64,000 nucleotides of DNA from [Bacteroides] pectinophilus (GTDB lineage Bacteria > Bacillota > Clostridia > Lachnospirales > Lachnospiraceae). The translations under genes were made by a program, and so were the position numbers. The stretch's first letter is position 1, and each line of letters opens with the position of its first letter. The notes below the pieces were generated by a model. That model was not told where the DNA came from, searched no databases, and saw nothing but the letters and a program-made list of their open reading frames with translations. Positions 1 to 9,724 of this stretch are shown in pieces. The stretch is from contig CP102260.1 of assembly GCA_025146925.1 (NCBI GenBank), positions 2,345,389 to 2,409,388 of the forward strand, read 5' to 3'.

Positions 1-60
1 AGCAACATCCATTCCGAATGTCAAACATTTTCTTAAAGAAATGTAAAATTCCGCCACGTA

Positions 61-1326
61 TTAATCGTTATAGACCTTCCGGAACTCTGAATAACCATCT
101 TCCTCAAGCTTCTGAATCTGGAACTTGGCATTCTTGTTAAGCGGCTGTACAGTTACAATATTGCCCTGTTCGCGCAGCTTTGTTGCCTCAGCAAATACAT
201 CGGCAAGCTTGTCTGTAGACACCTTGCTGTCAACAAGAATTGCAATGCATTTTTTGTCTCTTGCAAATGCCTTGTCACCAAGCTTATCCTTGAGTATTGT
301 GATGATGCGCTCAAAGCCGATTGAAAATCCGCATGCACATACCTTCTGTCCGCAGAACTTGCCAATCATCTCATCATATCGTCCGCCTCCGGCGATTGAG
401 AAGTTATATCCGTCAATTGTAATCTCAAATATTGTTCCTGTGTAATATGACATTCCTCTTACAAGTGTAGGGTCAAATACAAGGCTTACATCGCTGCTTA
501 TCATAGGCTTCACACATGAGAGTATGCCGTCGAGTGAGTCAACAACTGATGAATCTATCGCATCGGCACCTATAAGGCTGCAGAAATCCCCGCATGATAT
601 TCCCTCTGTAATTTTCGTGAACATCTGTGTATACTTTTCAACTGCATCAGCAGCAAATCCGCTCTTTACAAGTTCTTCCTTAACTCCGTCTATTCCGATC
701 TTGTCCATCTTATCAAGAATGATGAACACAGTGTCGAAACTCTCTTCGTCAAAGCCTGCGCTCTTAGCCATTCCCTTAAGGATTCTTCTGTCATTAACGT
801 GAACTGTAAACCTGCTTATTCCGACCTCTTCAAAAATCTTTGTGAGCATTGATGTTGTTGCAGCAATAAGCTCTATCTCTGCCAGAATCGATGAATCTCC
901 GAGAATATCGATATCGCACTGTGTAAACTGACGGAATCTTCCCTTCTGCGGTCTGTCGGCACGGAATACGTTGCCAATCTGAAGTGATTTGAAGGGAGTT
1001 GTCAGTACTGCCTGATTGTTGGCATAATAACGCGAAAGCGGTACAGTAAGATCATAACGGAGAGCCGAATCCGCAAGTTCTCCGCCATTCTCGATTGCAC
1101 GCTGAAGATCCGCGCCTCTCTTCATTACAGGGAAGATGAGCTTCTCATTCTCTCCGCCCTGCTTGCCTGTAAGATTCCCAAGGTGTTCCATTACAGGTGT
1201 CTCTATAAGCGAAAATCCATATGTTGCATATGTTTCTTTAATCATATTAATGACATGTTCACGAAGTCTCATGTCTGATGGGAGGAAATCATTCATTCCC
1301 TTTATTGGCGTTTTGATAAATCCCAT
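61..1326 (-). CDS. hisS: Histidyl-tRNA synthetase
   Basis: Charges tRNA-His with histidine in the cytoplasm. The 421-aa length is normal for bacterial HisRS. Visible class II features are the N-terminal segment that includes motif 1, the motif 2 region FRADRPQKGRFRQF (about residues 121-134), the histidine-specific signature LVRGMSYYTGTIFE (about 288-301) and the AGGGRYD loop (about 312-318), followed by a C-terminal anticodon-binding domain. The ATG is preceded by AAGGAG at a good distance. The gene lies 61 bp downstream of the hydrogenase gene on the same strand and may be co-transcribed with it. Identification is secure. Confidence 0.97.
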   Translation of the reverse strand: MGFIKTPIKGMNDFLPSDMRLREHVINMIKETYATYGFSLIETPVMEHLGNLTGKQGGENEKLIFPVMKRGADLQRAIENGGELADSALRYDLTVPLSRYYANNQAVLTTPFKSLQIGNVFRADRPQKGRFRQFTQCDIDILGDSSILAEIELIAATTSMLTKIFEEVGISRFTVHVNDRRILKGMAKSAGFDEESFDTVFIILDKMDKIGIDGVKEELVKSGFAADAVEKYTQMFTKITEGISCGDFCSLIGADAIDSSVVDSLDGILSCVKPMISSDVSLVFDPTLVRGMSYYTGTIFEITIDGYNFSIAGGGRYDEMIGKFCGQKVCACGFSIGFERIITILKDKLGDKAFARDKKCIAILVDSKVSTDKLADVFAEATKLREQGNIVTVQPLNKNAKFQIQKLEEDGYSEFRKVYND

Positions 1327-1387
1327 TGTTATTATCTCCTTATGTTCCGGTTAATAAATACAGTTACATATCTTATGATAAATGCTG

Positions 1388-3109
1388 TTACATGTCCCAC
1401 GCATGGTGGTCTGTATGAAGCAGCTTGTGTGCCACAGGTGAATTAGGCTTCTCGAAGAATTCCTCATACATCTTAAGCACATCAGGGTTCTCATGACTGA
1501 ATCTGATATTCTTACTGCGGTCAAGACTGTACAGGATAGGTGCTCTGTCTTTTGCAAGTTCCTGTCCGTCACGGATAGGCTGTCCGCCGCCGCCTACGCA
1601 TCCTCCCGGACACGCCATTACCTCAACAAAATCGTACTTCACTTCACCGCGCTTAATTGCATCAAGCAACTGTCTTGTATTGCCAAGGCCGTGGACCGTT
1701 GCTGTTCTTATCTCATTGCCGCCGACATTGAATGCTGCCTCTTTCCACGGGTTCATTCCTCTCACTGCACTGAATGCATCAGCATCAGGATTCTTACCTG
1801 TTACAAGATAGAACGCTGAACGGAGCGCTGCCTCCATAACACCGCCTGTCGCGCCGAATATTACGCCGGCACCGCTGTATGTTCCGAGTGGTGAATCGAA
1901 GTCCTCCTCCGGAAGGGCTTCGGGAATTATTGCCTCTCCTCTTACAAGCCTTGCAAATTCTCTTGTTGTAAGCACATAATCAACATCCTGTCCGTATCCT
2001 GCAGAACTCATATTATCATATGCCGCTTCCGCTTTCTTGGCTGTACAAGGCATAATAGAGACTGAACATATTCTTGACGGATCTATATCCGCTTTCTTGG
2101 CAAAATATGACTTAACAACTGCGCCGAACATCTGCTGCGGTGACTTGGCTGTTGACAGATTATCCACGAATTCAGGATACTGTGACTTAACAAATCTCAC
2201 CCAGCCCGGGCAGCACGATGTAAACATTGGAAGTCTGCTCTTGTCAGGATTCTTAAGCCTTTCTATAAATTCATTTCCCTCTTCCATTATCGTAAGATCC
2301 GCTGAAAAATTGGTATCGAATACATAATCAAAGCCTATATGTCTGAGCACCGACGCAAGTCTCTTCTCTGTAGCCACATCCCCCGGCATGCCGAGATCCT
2401 CGCCCCATGCCGTTCTGACGGCAGGTGCCACCTGAACCACAGTTATCGTCTCCGGGTCATTAAGAGCCGCAAGTACCTTGCCGATATCATCCTTTTCTCT
2501 TAGCGCTCCTACAGGGCAATGTGTCACACACTGTCCACAGGCTGCACAGTCCGCATGTTCAATCTTACGGCCGTTAGCCACATCCACAGTTGTTCTGCTG
2601 CCTGTATTAACTACATCCCATACATGAAGCGTCTGTATCTTTTCACATACCTGAATACAGCGCATGCACTTAATACATTTGGCATTATCGCGGATAATAG
2701 GGAATTCAGGATTCCAATCATTATGCTCTATTCTTCCATTATACGGATTCTCTATACATCCCAGATCATTAGCAATCTTCTGAAGCTCACAGTTACCGCT
2801 TCGTACACAGATTGCACATCTGCAGTCATGCTGCGAAAGTATAAGACGTACGATTGTCTTGCGTGTCTCTCGTACCTTAGGTGAGTTAGTGAATATTACC
2901 ATTCCCTCCTCAACCTTATTATTACAGGCCGTTATGAGCTTTTCCTTGCCCTGAAGTTCCACCTGGCATACACGGCATGCTGCTATCTCATTAATATCGC
3001 GGAGATAGCACAGATGTGGAATCATAATTCCGATGCCTGCCGCAGCATCAAGAATTGTTGTGCCCTCAGGGACACTTACCGGACGGTTGTTTATTGTAAG
3101 ATTTACCAT
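1388..3109 (-). CDS. hydA: [FeFe] hydrogenase, catalytic subunit
   Basis: Cytoplasmic iron-only hydrogenase of 573 aa that interconverts protons and H2 using ferredoxin or pyridine-nucleotide-derived electrons. In order: a 2Fe-2S domain (C34, C45, C48, C62), a His-ligated 4Fe-4S site (H94, C98, C101, C107), two 4Fe-4S clusters (C145-C155 and C188-C198), then the H-cluster domain with TSCCPGW (297-303), MPCTAKK (353-359) and MACPGGC (498-504). All three H-cluster signatures are intact. AAAGGAGG precedes the ATG. The start overlaps the end of the upstream flavoprotein gene by 7 bp, which suggests translational coupling and a shared complex. No maturases (HydE/F/G) are in this window. Confidence 0.95.
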   Translation of the reverse strand: MVNLTINNRPVSVPEGTTILDAAAGIGIMIPHLCYLRDINEIAACRVCQVELQGKEKLITACNNKVEEGMVIFTNSPKVRETRKTIVRLILSQHDCRCAICVRSGNCELQKIANDLGCIENPYNGRIEHNDWNPEFPIIRDNAKCIKCMRCIQVCEKIQTLHVWDVVNTGSRTTVDVANGRKIEHADCAACGQCVTHCPVGALREKDDIGKVLAALNDPETITVVQVAPAVRTAWGEDLGMPGDVATEKRLASVLRHIGFDYVFDTNFSADLTIMEEGNEFIERLKNPDKSRLPMFTSCCPGWVRFVKSQYPEFVDNLSTAKSPQQMFGAVVKSYFAKKADIDPSRICSVSIMPCTAKKAEAAYDNMSSAGYGQDVDYVLTTREFARLVRGEAIIPEALPEEDFDSPLGTYSGAGVIFGATGGVMEAALRSAFYLVTGKNPDADAFSAVRGMNPWKEAAFNVGGNEIRTATVHGLGNTRQLLDAIKRGEVKYDFVEVMACPGGCVGGGGQPIRDGQELAKDRAPILYSLDRSKNIRFSHENPDVLKMYEEFFEKPNSPVAHKLLHTDHHAWDM

Positions 3110-4938
3110 ATCTCTGCTCTTCCTCCTTTAAAGTTACCATAGCCAAAGTGGTCGCACCTTAAGCAGCGCGAAGACTCCTGCTCAGCCTCTTCAAGAGTCA
3201 TGCCGCATTCGATATGATCAAAATTGCATTTTCTCTCATCCGCAGGCACATTGGTAAGATTAACCCTTCCGCACGCCGGCTTGTCCGCATGGCTTGCCGC
3301 CGGAATGTCTATATCAACGCTTATGAGATGATTATATCCGAGATATTCATCTATATTGGCCGCTGCCACCTTACCTGCGGCAATAGCACGTATTACAGTT
3401 GCAGGCCCGGTTACACAGTCACCTCCGGCAAATACACCCGGTATATTGATAATCTCGCCATCATCCATGGCTGTTATGTTGCCTCTCTTGACAGGCATTC
3501 CCGCCTCCTCAAAATGACGGCTCTCAATACCCTGTCCGATTGCGACTATTACGATATCACATGCGACCCTCACCTCAGGCTTTGATGAATCAGATGGTCT
3601 GGCCCTTCCCCATTCATCCATTCTTCCGATTATCTGTGGCTTAACCCACAATGCCACGGCATTGCCGTTCTCATCAGCCTCTATTCTTACCGGACTGCTG
3701 AGCTCCATAAGTTCACAGCCTTCCTCAAGTGCTCCTTCCACTTCTTCAGGAAGCGCTGTCATATCTTCCTTACGCCTTCTGTAGGCAATTATTGCTCTCT
3801 TAGCACCAAGTCTTACCGCTGAGCGTACACAGTCCATTGCAACATTACCACCGCCGACAACAGCAACCGTCTTGCCGGTAAAATCAGGTACATTATCGTT
3901 ACCTATATTATCAAGCAGCTCAACCGCCGACATAACATTATTGCTGTCTTCACCCTCTATTCCTATCTTCTTATCGTTATGGGCACCGATTGCAATATAA
4001 ACGGCATCATACTGGTCTCTAAGATCCTTAATTGAGAAATTCTCACCAATCTTTGTATTATACTTAACTTCAACTCCTGTTGACAGAACACAGTCAATAT
4101 CTTCCTGAAGGCGTTCTCTTGGAAACCGGTAATTAGGTATTCCGTATCTTAACATTCCGCCAAGCTTGGACTTCATCTCATAAACAACGCACTTATGCCC
4201 CATAAGCGAAAGGAAATACGCTGCACTGAGTCCGCTTGGACCACCTCCGACAATAGCAACTCTCTTACCGGTTGCCGCGGCACATGGAGGTGCCGGCACA
4301 ACTCCTGCATTATCCACAGCAAATCTTTTAAGTCCTCTTATATTAACTGCCGTGTCAAACATACTTCTGCGGCATCTTGCCTCACATGGATGCTCACATA
4401 TAAGTGCACACGCTGTAGGGAAAGGATTATCCTTTCTTATAAGACGCACTGCATCTGCATATCTTCCTTCATTAACAAGCGCGATATATCCCGGAATATC
4501 AACTCCCGCAGGGCACAATGCAACACAAGGTATTGCCTGGGTTATGTGATTGGTACATTTGCCATTTTTGATATGTGCAACATAATCGTCACGGAAACCT
4601 TCAAGCCCCCTGAGTACCATATTGGCTGCCTCATATCCGATTGCACAGTCAGCCGAGTTACTTATTACCTTGGCAAGCCTTTCTATCTCGCCAAGCGTCT
4701 CCATTGTTGCCTCTCCTTCAAGGACCTGATTAAGGTAATCTGCAAGCTGTCCGAGTCCTACACGGCACGGCACACATTTACCGCATGTCTGTGCATGGCA
4801 TAGTCTGAGGAAATTAAGTGCAAGATCTACAGGGCATATTCCCGGAGGACTTGCCACAATACGTCTCTCAAGATCCTTATACAGTCTCTCTACAGTCTGG
4901 CCGGCAACATTCTTAGTTGCAATTTTAAGTCTGCTCAT
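3103..4938 (-). CDS. NuoF C-terminal iron-sulfur domain fused to GltD-like FAD/NAD(P) oxidoreductase
   Basis: A 611-aa two-part redox protein. Residues about 1-125 resemble only the C-terminal iron-sulfur tail of NuoF/HydB (C52, C55, C58 and C98). The NADH/FMN-binding part of NuoF is absent. The rest resembles the small subunit of glutamate synthase: a cysteine-rich 4Fe-4S domain (about 138-190), an FAD dinucleotide fold GGGPSG (231-236), and a second nucleotide fold with VAVVGGGNVAMD, probably for NAD(P)H. It overlaps hydA, so it probably passes electrons between NAD(P)H and the hydrogenase (inference). It replaces the usual HydB partner. A role in glutamate synthesis is less likely because no large GltB subunit is nearby. 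Confidence 0.85.
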   Translation of the reverse strand: MSRLKIATKNVAGQTVERLYKDLERRIVASPPGICPVDLALNFLRLCHAQTCGKCVPCRVGLGQLADYLNQVLEGEATMETLGEIERLAKVISNSADCAIGYEAANMVLRGLEGFRDDYVAHIKNGKCTNHITQAIPCVALCPAGVDIPGYIALVNEGRYADAVRLIRKDNPFPTACALICEHPCEARCRRSMFDTAVNIRGLKRFAVDNAGVVPAPPCAAATGKRVAIVGGGPSGLSAAYFLSLMGHKCVVYEMKSKLGGMLRYGIPNYRFPRERLQEDIDCVLSTGVEVKYNTKIGENFSIKDLRDQYDAVYIAIGAHNDKKIGIEGEDSNNVMSAVELLDNIGNDNVPDFTGKTVAVVGGGNVAMDCVRSAVRLGAKRAIIAYRRRKEDMTALPEEVEGALEEGCELMELSSPVRIEADENGNAVALWVKPQIIGRMDEWGRARPSDSSKPEVRVACDIVIVAIGQGIESRHFEEAGMPVKRGNITAMDDGEIINIPGVFAGGDCVTGPATVIRAIAAGKVAAANIDEYLGYNHLISVDIDIPAASHADKPACGRVNLTNVPADERKCNFDHIECGMTLEEAEQESSRCLRCDHFGYGNFKGGRAEIW

Positions 4939-4956
4939 ATACGCTACGTCTCCTAA

Positions 4957-5370
4957 TTATCTGTGTTCTTCCAATATCTTCTCAAGGATAATAACTGCGT
5001 CTTCAATACATCCCGGGCAGCTTCTTAACACTTCTCCCGTCTCAACACCCTTGAGGTCTTTGCATACTATTGACTTATTTTTGTTTTTAAATGTCTCGAC
5101 AAGCTCTTTTGAAAGCTTATATGTCTGTCCCTTTGAGTCTGGCTTCTCAAGGTTGGCCGAACTGTTAAGCAGTCCGAGTATTGTAACCGCTCCGTTAACC
5201 GCACCACAAGTTCCTTCCATACATCCCATTCCAAGCCCCATGCCTTCTGTCAGACGGAACATCGCTGCCTCATCAATCCCAAATTCGTCACAAAAACTGC
5301 ATGCTACAGCCTGTGCGCAGTTATATCCCTTATTGTGTAATTCTGCCGCTTTATCAGTTCTGTTTCCCAT
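4957..5370 (-). CDS. C_GCAxxG_C_C family redox protein
   Basis: A 137-aa protein of the family named after its cysteine pattern. The N-terminal stretch GYNCAQAV is followed by GMGCMEGTCGAVNGAV, which contains the GCxxGxCGA-type signature, and further cysteines lie near the C terminus (CPGC). Members are usually found with redox enzymes and their biochemical role is not established. The ATG at 5370 is chosen because the longer frame starts with TTG inside the likely ribosome-binding region (TTGGAG about 10 nt upstream). The gene is first in a likely minus-strand run with the hydrogenase genes, 18 bp before the flavoprotein, so it may belong to the same electron-transfer unit. Confidence 0.82.
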   Translation of the reverse strand: MGNRTDKAAELHNKGYNCAQAVACSFCDEFGIDEAAMFRLTEGMGLGMGCMEGTCGAVNGAVTILGLLNSSANLEKPDSKGQTYKLSKELVETFKNKNKSIVCKDLKGVETGEVLRSCPGCIEDAVIILEKILEEHR

Positions 5371-5503
5371 ATATACATTCTCCAATCCTGTATGCTTTAC
5401 GTGTTAAATAGCATTTAATTTTCATTATATACATTTTGCCGGAGCTATGCAATATTTGTTTATTTTATAACATAAACAAGGCAGAGTACCTCTAAAATGG
5501 CAC

Positions 5504-5532
5504 TTGAATAAATACCTGTATCATATTAAAAT
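5504..5532 (+). promoter_or_regulatory. Sigma-A promoter for the DUF362 gene
   Basis: TTGAAT (5504-5509), a 17-bp spacer and TAAAAT (5527-5532) lie about 50 bp upstream of the DUF362 start in the divergent intergenic region. Confidence 0.6.
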
Positions 5533-5582
5533 AAATCATATTTTTCGTCGCATGCAGACAGCATGCGGGAATGGGGATATTT

Positions 5583-6698
5583 ATGATACAGACGCTTTAC
5601 AATGTAGACGGATATGATGAGGATAAGATATACAGTGCTATATGCAGATCTTTTGAGACACTCGGAATAATTAATGATATCCACCCGGGAATGAAAGTTG
5701 TGCTGAAGCCTAATCTTGTCATGGCAAAGAGCCCACAGTTTCCCGTAACTACACATCCGGCAGTAATTAATGCAGCAGCACGGTATTTCCACGATAACGG
5801 AATAACAGACATAACACTTGCCGAAAGCTCAGGCGGACTGTATAACGCGGAATATATCAAAAATATATACCGTGTATGCGGTCTTAAGAGCCTTCACCCG
5901 TATATAAAGCTTAATATGGATTTTACATCTAAGGTGGTTACATGCCGCGAAGGTTTTGTGAACCATACATTCAACCTTATAACTCCAATCGTCGAAGCTG
6001 ATTATGTTGTTAATATATGTAAGCTTAAGACACATTCCATGACCGGCTATTCCGGCGGAATAAAGAACCTTTTCGGAACAATCCCCGGTCTTGAGAAACC
6101 TCAGATGCACTATCGCTGGCCTAAGATTGAAGATTTTTCCAATATGCTGTTGGAGCTTGCACAGACAGTTAATCCGGCTGTTACTATAATTGATGCCATA
6201 GATGCCATGGAGGGTAACGGTCCTACAGGAGGCACGTCACATCCTCTTAACCTCATTATGGCTGCAAGAGATTTTTACACACAGGATTACTTTGCAGCAC
6301 AGCTTATGAAACTTAATCCTATGGATGTTGTTATGATACGTCAGGCCGTAGAACGCGGGCTTGCCCTGCCTGATGAGATTGAACTTGCCGGTGAGCAGAT
6401 TCCTGAAGGACTTACGCCGTTTGAGAAACCGGATACGCATAAGCTTGATTTTTCTACGAGTGTGCCTCCGTTTCTTGCACGTCCGGCCACCATGCTAATG
6501 AAACATTTCCTTAAGTCTTACCCTAAGGTTAATCCGGATATATGCGTCGGATGCGGCAGATGCGCCGAGAGCTGCCCTGCCCATATAATAAAGATAAAAG
6601 ATAAAAAAGCACATTTTACAAAGAAAGGCTGTATCTCATGCTTCTGTTGCCAGGAGATGTGTCCTGCCAAAGCCATCTCTGTAAAACGTGCATTATAA
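5583..6698 (+). CDS. DUF362 domain protein with two 4Fe-4S clusters
   Basis: A 371-aa protein with an N-terminal DUF362 domain (features such as KPNLVMAKSP, CKLKTHSMTGYSGGIKNLFG and IDAIDAMEGNGPTGG) and a C-terminal bacterial ferredoxin module with two cysteine clusters (CVGCGRCAESCP and CISCFCCQEMCP). Family members are presumed iron-sulfur redox proteins of unknown substrate. The ATG at 5583 is preferred over 5571 because GGGGA sits at proper spacing before it. It is transcribed divergently from the hydrogenase group and has its own promoter. The function beyond electron transfer is unknown. Confidence 0.85.
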   Translation: MIQTLYNVDGYDEDKIYSAICRSFETLGIINDIHPGMKVVLKPNLVMAKSPQFPVTTHPAVINAAARYFHDNGITDITLAESSGGLYNAEYIKNIYRVCGLKSLHPYIKLNMDFTSKVVTCREGFVNHTFNLITPIVEADYVVNICKLKTHSMTGYSGGIKNLFGTIPGLEKPQMHYRWPKIEDFSNMLLELAQTVNPAVTIIDAIDAMEGNGPTGGTSHPLNLIMAARDFYTQDYFAAQLMKLNPMDVVMIRQAVERGLALPDEIELAGEQIPEGLTPFEKPDTHKLDFSTSVPPFLARPATMLMKHFLKSYPKVNPDICVGCGRCAESCPAHIIKIKDKKAHFTKKGCISCFCCQEMCPAKAISVKRAL

Positions 6699-6718
6699 AC
6701 GCATATCCGGTTGCTTAT

Positions 6719-7834
6719 TCAATCCAAATCACATTGCCCCATAATTATTCCGGCAATATGTTCATAGTCATTAACAAAGTCTGCGCGATGATAATCCATC
6801 GTGCTTATTTTATTCATAACCTTACTCATGTCATCAAGTTCCGTTATATCTATACTCACAGCCGCACCCAGATTGCACATCATTGCAATGTTCATTCTGT
6901 CCTCTGCGATATCAGGCCGACCAATCAGTGCAGCCGGTGTTCCGGCAAGCAGCACTTCAGCTATCGTAGACCAGCCGGGCTTTGTTATACAGTAATCACA
7001 TGCCGCAATATAATTATTAGTATCCGGCACTCCTTCCGGTAATTCATATACGTTATCACTGCCTTCAGCAAAATGTATTCCGCCCGTAGCGACAAATCTG
7101 TACTGAAGACCGTTCACATCTATCTTTGTGTCAATTCCCGAATTACTTCCGCCAACCGACATGAATACAAGCTTTTGTCCACCGCATGACAGCTTTCTGC
7201 GTATGTTATCCACACGTTCACAGTCAAATGGCCGCGCCGCAAGTCCTACCTGTATTCCATCCGGAAAACGTTTCCTTGTCGGTTCATTAGCCATGGCATA
7301 CAAAAGTACCCTGTCTGCATCCTCAAAGCACTTCCTGTATGGTGCAAGCAGCTTTTCATCAAGATATTCTTCAAAGACTTCTATCCACGTAAAGCTTGCC
7401 ATAAAAAATGACGGCACTCCGGCTCTCTTCGCCGCCGTAAGAGCCCATGGAACAATATCACATATGACAGCTGCCGCGTCATATCTTTTGATGAGTCCGA
7501 CTGCCTCTTCTATCCTTGATTCAAATGTTTCCACATATGCTCTGACTCCGCGTTCAAGTGCCCCGGCATCAATCTTAAGTGTTCCCGGAATTACAGGTGT
7601 CCCATAATCAGTATCCCCCTCAATGCAGACAAATCTCCCTTTACCACTGACGCCGCATTCTTCGTTGTCATCAATTATGTGTCTGTCCGCCATATAGCTC
7701 CTGGCAGCATTAAGCTGTTTTGCCCCACAAATGCAGATAACCTGCATGCCGCACTCTAAAAGCCGCGCCATAACAGGTATCTCACGCATTATATGTCCAA
7801 AACCATGATTGGAAATATAGAATATATATGTCAT
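6719..7834 (-). CDS. MurG-like (GT28-type) glycosyltransferase
   Basis: A 371-aa predicted glycosyltransferase with a GT-B fold. The N terminus has a nucleotide-binding-like start (YISNHGFGHIMRE). The C-terminal half carries a donor-binding region with SVGGSNSG and the sequence CDYCITKPGWSTIAEVL, typical of MurG/UDP-glucuronosyl-like enzymes that use UDP-sugars. The start at 7834 is chosen over an in-frame ATG at 7888 because the latter lies inside the chemoreceptor gene. It begins 13 bp after the chemoreceptor stop, so the two form an operon. The acceptor is not predictable from sequence; a cell-surface glycan or lipid is a reasonable guess. Confidence 0.72.
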   Translation of the reverse strand: MTYIFYISNHGFGHIMREIPVMARLLECGMQVICICGAKQLNAARSYMADRHIIDDNEECGVSGKGRFVCIEGDTDYGTPVIPGTLKIDAGALERGVRAYVETFESRIEEAVGLIKRYDAAAVICDIVPWALTAAKRAGVPSFFMASFTWIEVFEEYLDEKLLAPYRKCFEDADRVLLYAMANEPTRKRFPDGIQVGLAARPFDCERVDNIRRKLSCGGQKLVFMSVGGSNSGIDTKIDVNGLQYRFVATGGIHFAEGSDNVYELPEGVPDTNNYIAACDYCITKPGWSTIAEVLLAGTPAALIGRPDIAEDRMNIAMMCNLGAAVSIDITELDDMSKVMNKISTMDYHRADFVNDYEHIAGIIMGQCDLD

Positions 7835-7847
7835 TAATCTGCTCTCT

Positions 7848-9584
7848 TTATACTTCTGTGAATCTGTCAGCCTCTGACTTAAGTGCATCAGCTATCTGCT
7901 TATTCTCCTGCATTACATCTGATACCTTAGACATGTCTTCAACAAGATCATTAGTATTCATTGCAGCTGTCGTTACTGCACTTGCACTCTCACCTATAGC
8001 TGTTGCAATTCCGTCAATAGCCTCTGATATACTGTTCACAAGCTTCTTCTGCTCAGCTGTAAGCTCATGGAAATGTGTGACAACTCCGTTAATGTGAGCC
8101 GCATCATCATCATACTGTCTTCCTGACGCAACAAAGCTGTCATAATCAGGAAGTATCGTCTCGTTAATATATGCAACAAGCTCATTAGAACTGTCAACAA
8201 GTGCCTTTACCGCTGCAACAACCATTGTATTAATATTCTGGATATTATTAGCCGTATCCCTGCTTGAATCAGCCAGCTGCCTTATCTCATCCGCAACAAC
8301 AGCAAATCCGCGTCCTGCTTCGCCTGCTCTTGCCGCTTCAATCGATGCATTCAGGGCAAGCAGATTAGTCTGTCCTGATATACTCAGTATCTCATCAGTA
8401 AGTTCATTGACACGCTGTACACTCTTACTGTCATCAATTGCCTTATTAAGTGCAACAAGAATTCCTTCCATTACCGAATTGGTGTTATCCTTGTTATTCT
8501 GTGCCATCGTGCTGAGTTCCTCAGCCCTCTTCTTCATATCCTCAGTATACTTAAGAAGATTGTCAGATGCATCGGCAATATCCTTTGTATTATTGTCAAC
8601 AGTACCCGTATTGTCATCCACAGTAGTCACTGTTGCAGATATCTCCTGCATTGTTGCTGAAAGCTCTTCCATTACAGATGATACATCACATGAATTCTCG
8701 TTGGCTTTCTTAACGCTTTCGAGGACATTACCGACAATATCCTCAAGCTTGTCAGAATCACTGGTAATCTCCTGCATTATATTCTGCAGTGTTCCTATGA
8801 ATGTATTAATTCCATTACCAAGCTGTGCAATCTCATCCTTGCCATCTACTGCTATGCGTTCTGTAAGATTACCCTGCCCTTTATCAATGCTGCTTACTAT
8901 CTCTCCAAGCTTCTTATTAGTAGCCGTCATAGGCTTTGTAACCTCAAAACGGATAATAATAATTGTAACTGCAGCTACCGCCATCGCAATAAAAAGGAAT
9001 ACCGCCGATGTAATTATAGCCGAATTATAAGCATCTGTCTGATGCTGTATTGCCATATCCATGCCATCATGATTGGCATCGATAAGCTGTTCCATAAGCT
9101 TGCTTATCTGATTGCCGAGATTAGTAAGTGATGAATTAGCAATACTTACAGCCTGCTGTGACTGACCGTCGTTACTGTACTTAATCGCCTGCTCAAAGTT
9201 CTTTACGTAGTTGGCATAAGCCTCTTTGAACTTCTGATATTCCTGTCTTGACTCATCATCAGCAAGTCTGCCCTCAAGCTGCGCGCACTGGTCATCAATC
9301 TCCGACTTAAGTTTTTCCGATTCAGTAGTAAGATTACGCTTTGTTGATCCGTCAGTGGCAATGCAATGTGCAAATATTACCCTCTGCAGTGATTCAAAAT
9401 TAGCCGACATATCTCCTAATATTGATATGCTCTGTGCGTATTCTGATGATATCTTCCTGCTTGCATCCATTACCGAATTAAAGCTGAAATAATTCGTTAC
9501 TGCCATAACAATCATACATAATACCATGAGCAGTGCAGGTACAAGAAGCTTTATCTTAACGCTCAGATTTTTTATAATACGCAT
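7848..9584 (-). CDS. Methyl-accepting chemotaxis protein
   Basis: A membrane chemoreceptor of 578 aa. The first transmembrane helix is near residues 12-33, followed by a four-helix-bundle-like extracellular sensor of about 150 aa, a second transmembrane helix ([18 protein letters not shown]), a HAMP linker, and a long cytoplasmic signalling coiled coil with the conserved hairpin tip [20 protein letters not shown]. The start at 9584 is chosen because GGAGG lies 6 nt upstream; 13 extra residues in the longer frame would cover that site. It has a sigma-A promoter upstream and heads an operon with the glycosyltransferase. The ligand is unknown. Confidence 0.93.
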   Translation of the reverse strand: MRIIKNLSVKIKLLVPALLMVLCMIVMAVTNYFSFNSVMDASRKISSEYAQSISILGDMSANFESLQRVIFAHCIATDGSTKRNLTTESEKLKSEIDDQCAQLEGRLADDESRQEYQKFKEAYANYVKNFEQAIKYSNDGQSQQAVSIANSSLTNLGNQISKLMEQLIDANHDGMDMAIQHQTDAYNSAIITSAVFLFIAMAVAAVTIIIIRFEVTKPMTATNKKLGEIVSSIDKGQGNLTERIAVDGKDEIAQLGNGINTFIGTLQNIMQEITSDSDKLEDIVGNVLESVKKANENSCDVSSVMEELSATMQEISATVTTVDDNTGTVDNNTKDIADASDNLLKYTEDMKKRAEELSTMAQNNKDNTNSVMEGILVALNKAIDDSKSVQRVNELTDEILSISGQTNLLALNASIEAARAGEAGRGFAVVADEIRQLADSSRDTANNIQNINTMVVAAVKALVDSSNELVAYINETILPDYDSFVASGRQYDDDAAHINGVVTHFHELTAEQKKLVNSISEAIDGIATAIGESASAVTTAAMNTNDLVEDMSKVSDVMQENKQIADALKSEADRFTEV

Positions 9585-9669
9585 AAATACCTCCATTTCT
9601 GTGCCCTTTACAAACATCAGCAAATCTGCTTATGCTAAAGGTACTATATCCATAGTAATTATTATATGG

Positions 9670-9698
9670 ATTATATTATTTTAATCGAGGTTTTTCAA
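9670..9698 (-). promoter_or_regulatory. Sigma-A promoter for the chemoreceptor gene
   Basis: On the minus strand, TTGAAA (9693-9698), 17 bp, TATAAT (9670-9675), about 85 bp upstream of the chosen start. Confidence 0.65.
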
Positions 9699-9724
9699 CA
9701 TATTTTGAGTTCATTTATATTTTA

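Noticed and set aside
3103-4938. Standard HydB or glutamate synthase small subunit
   Set aside because: The NADH/FMN part of HydB is missing, and no GltB is nearby; the fusion fits neither name fully.
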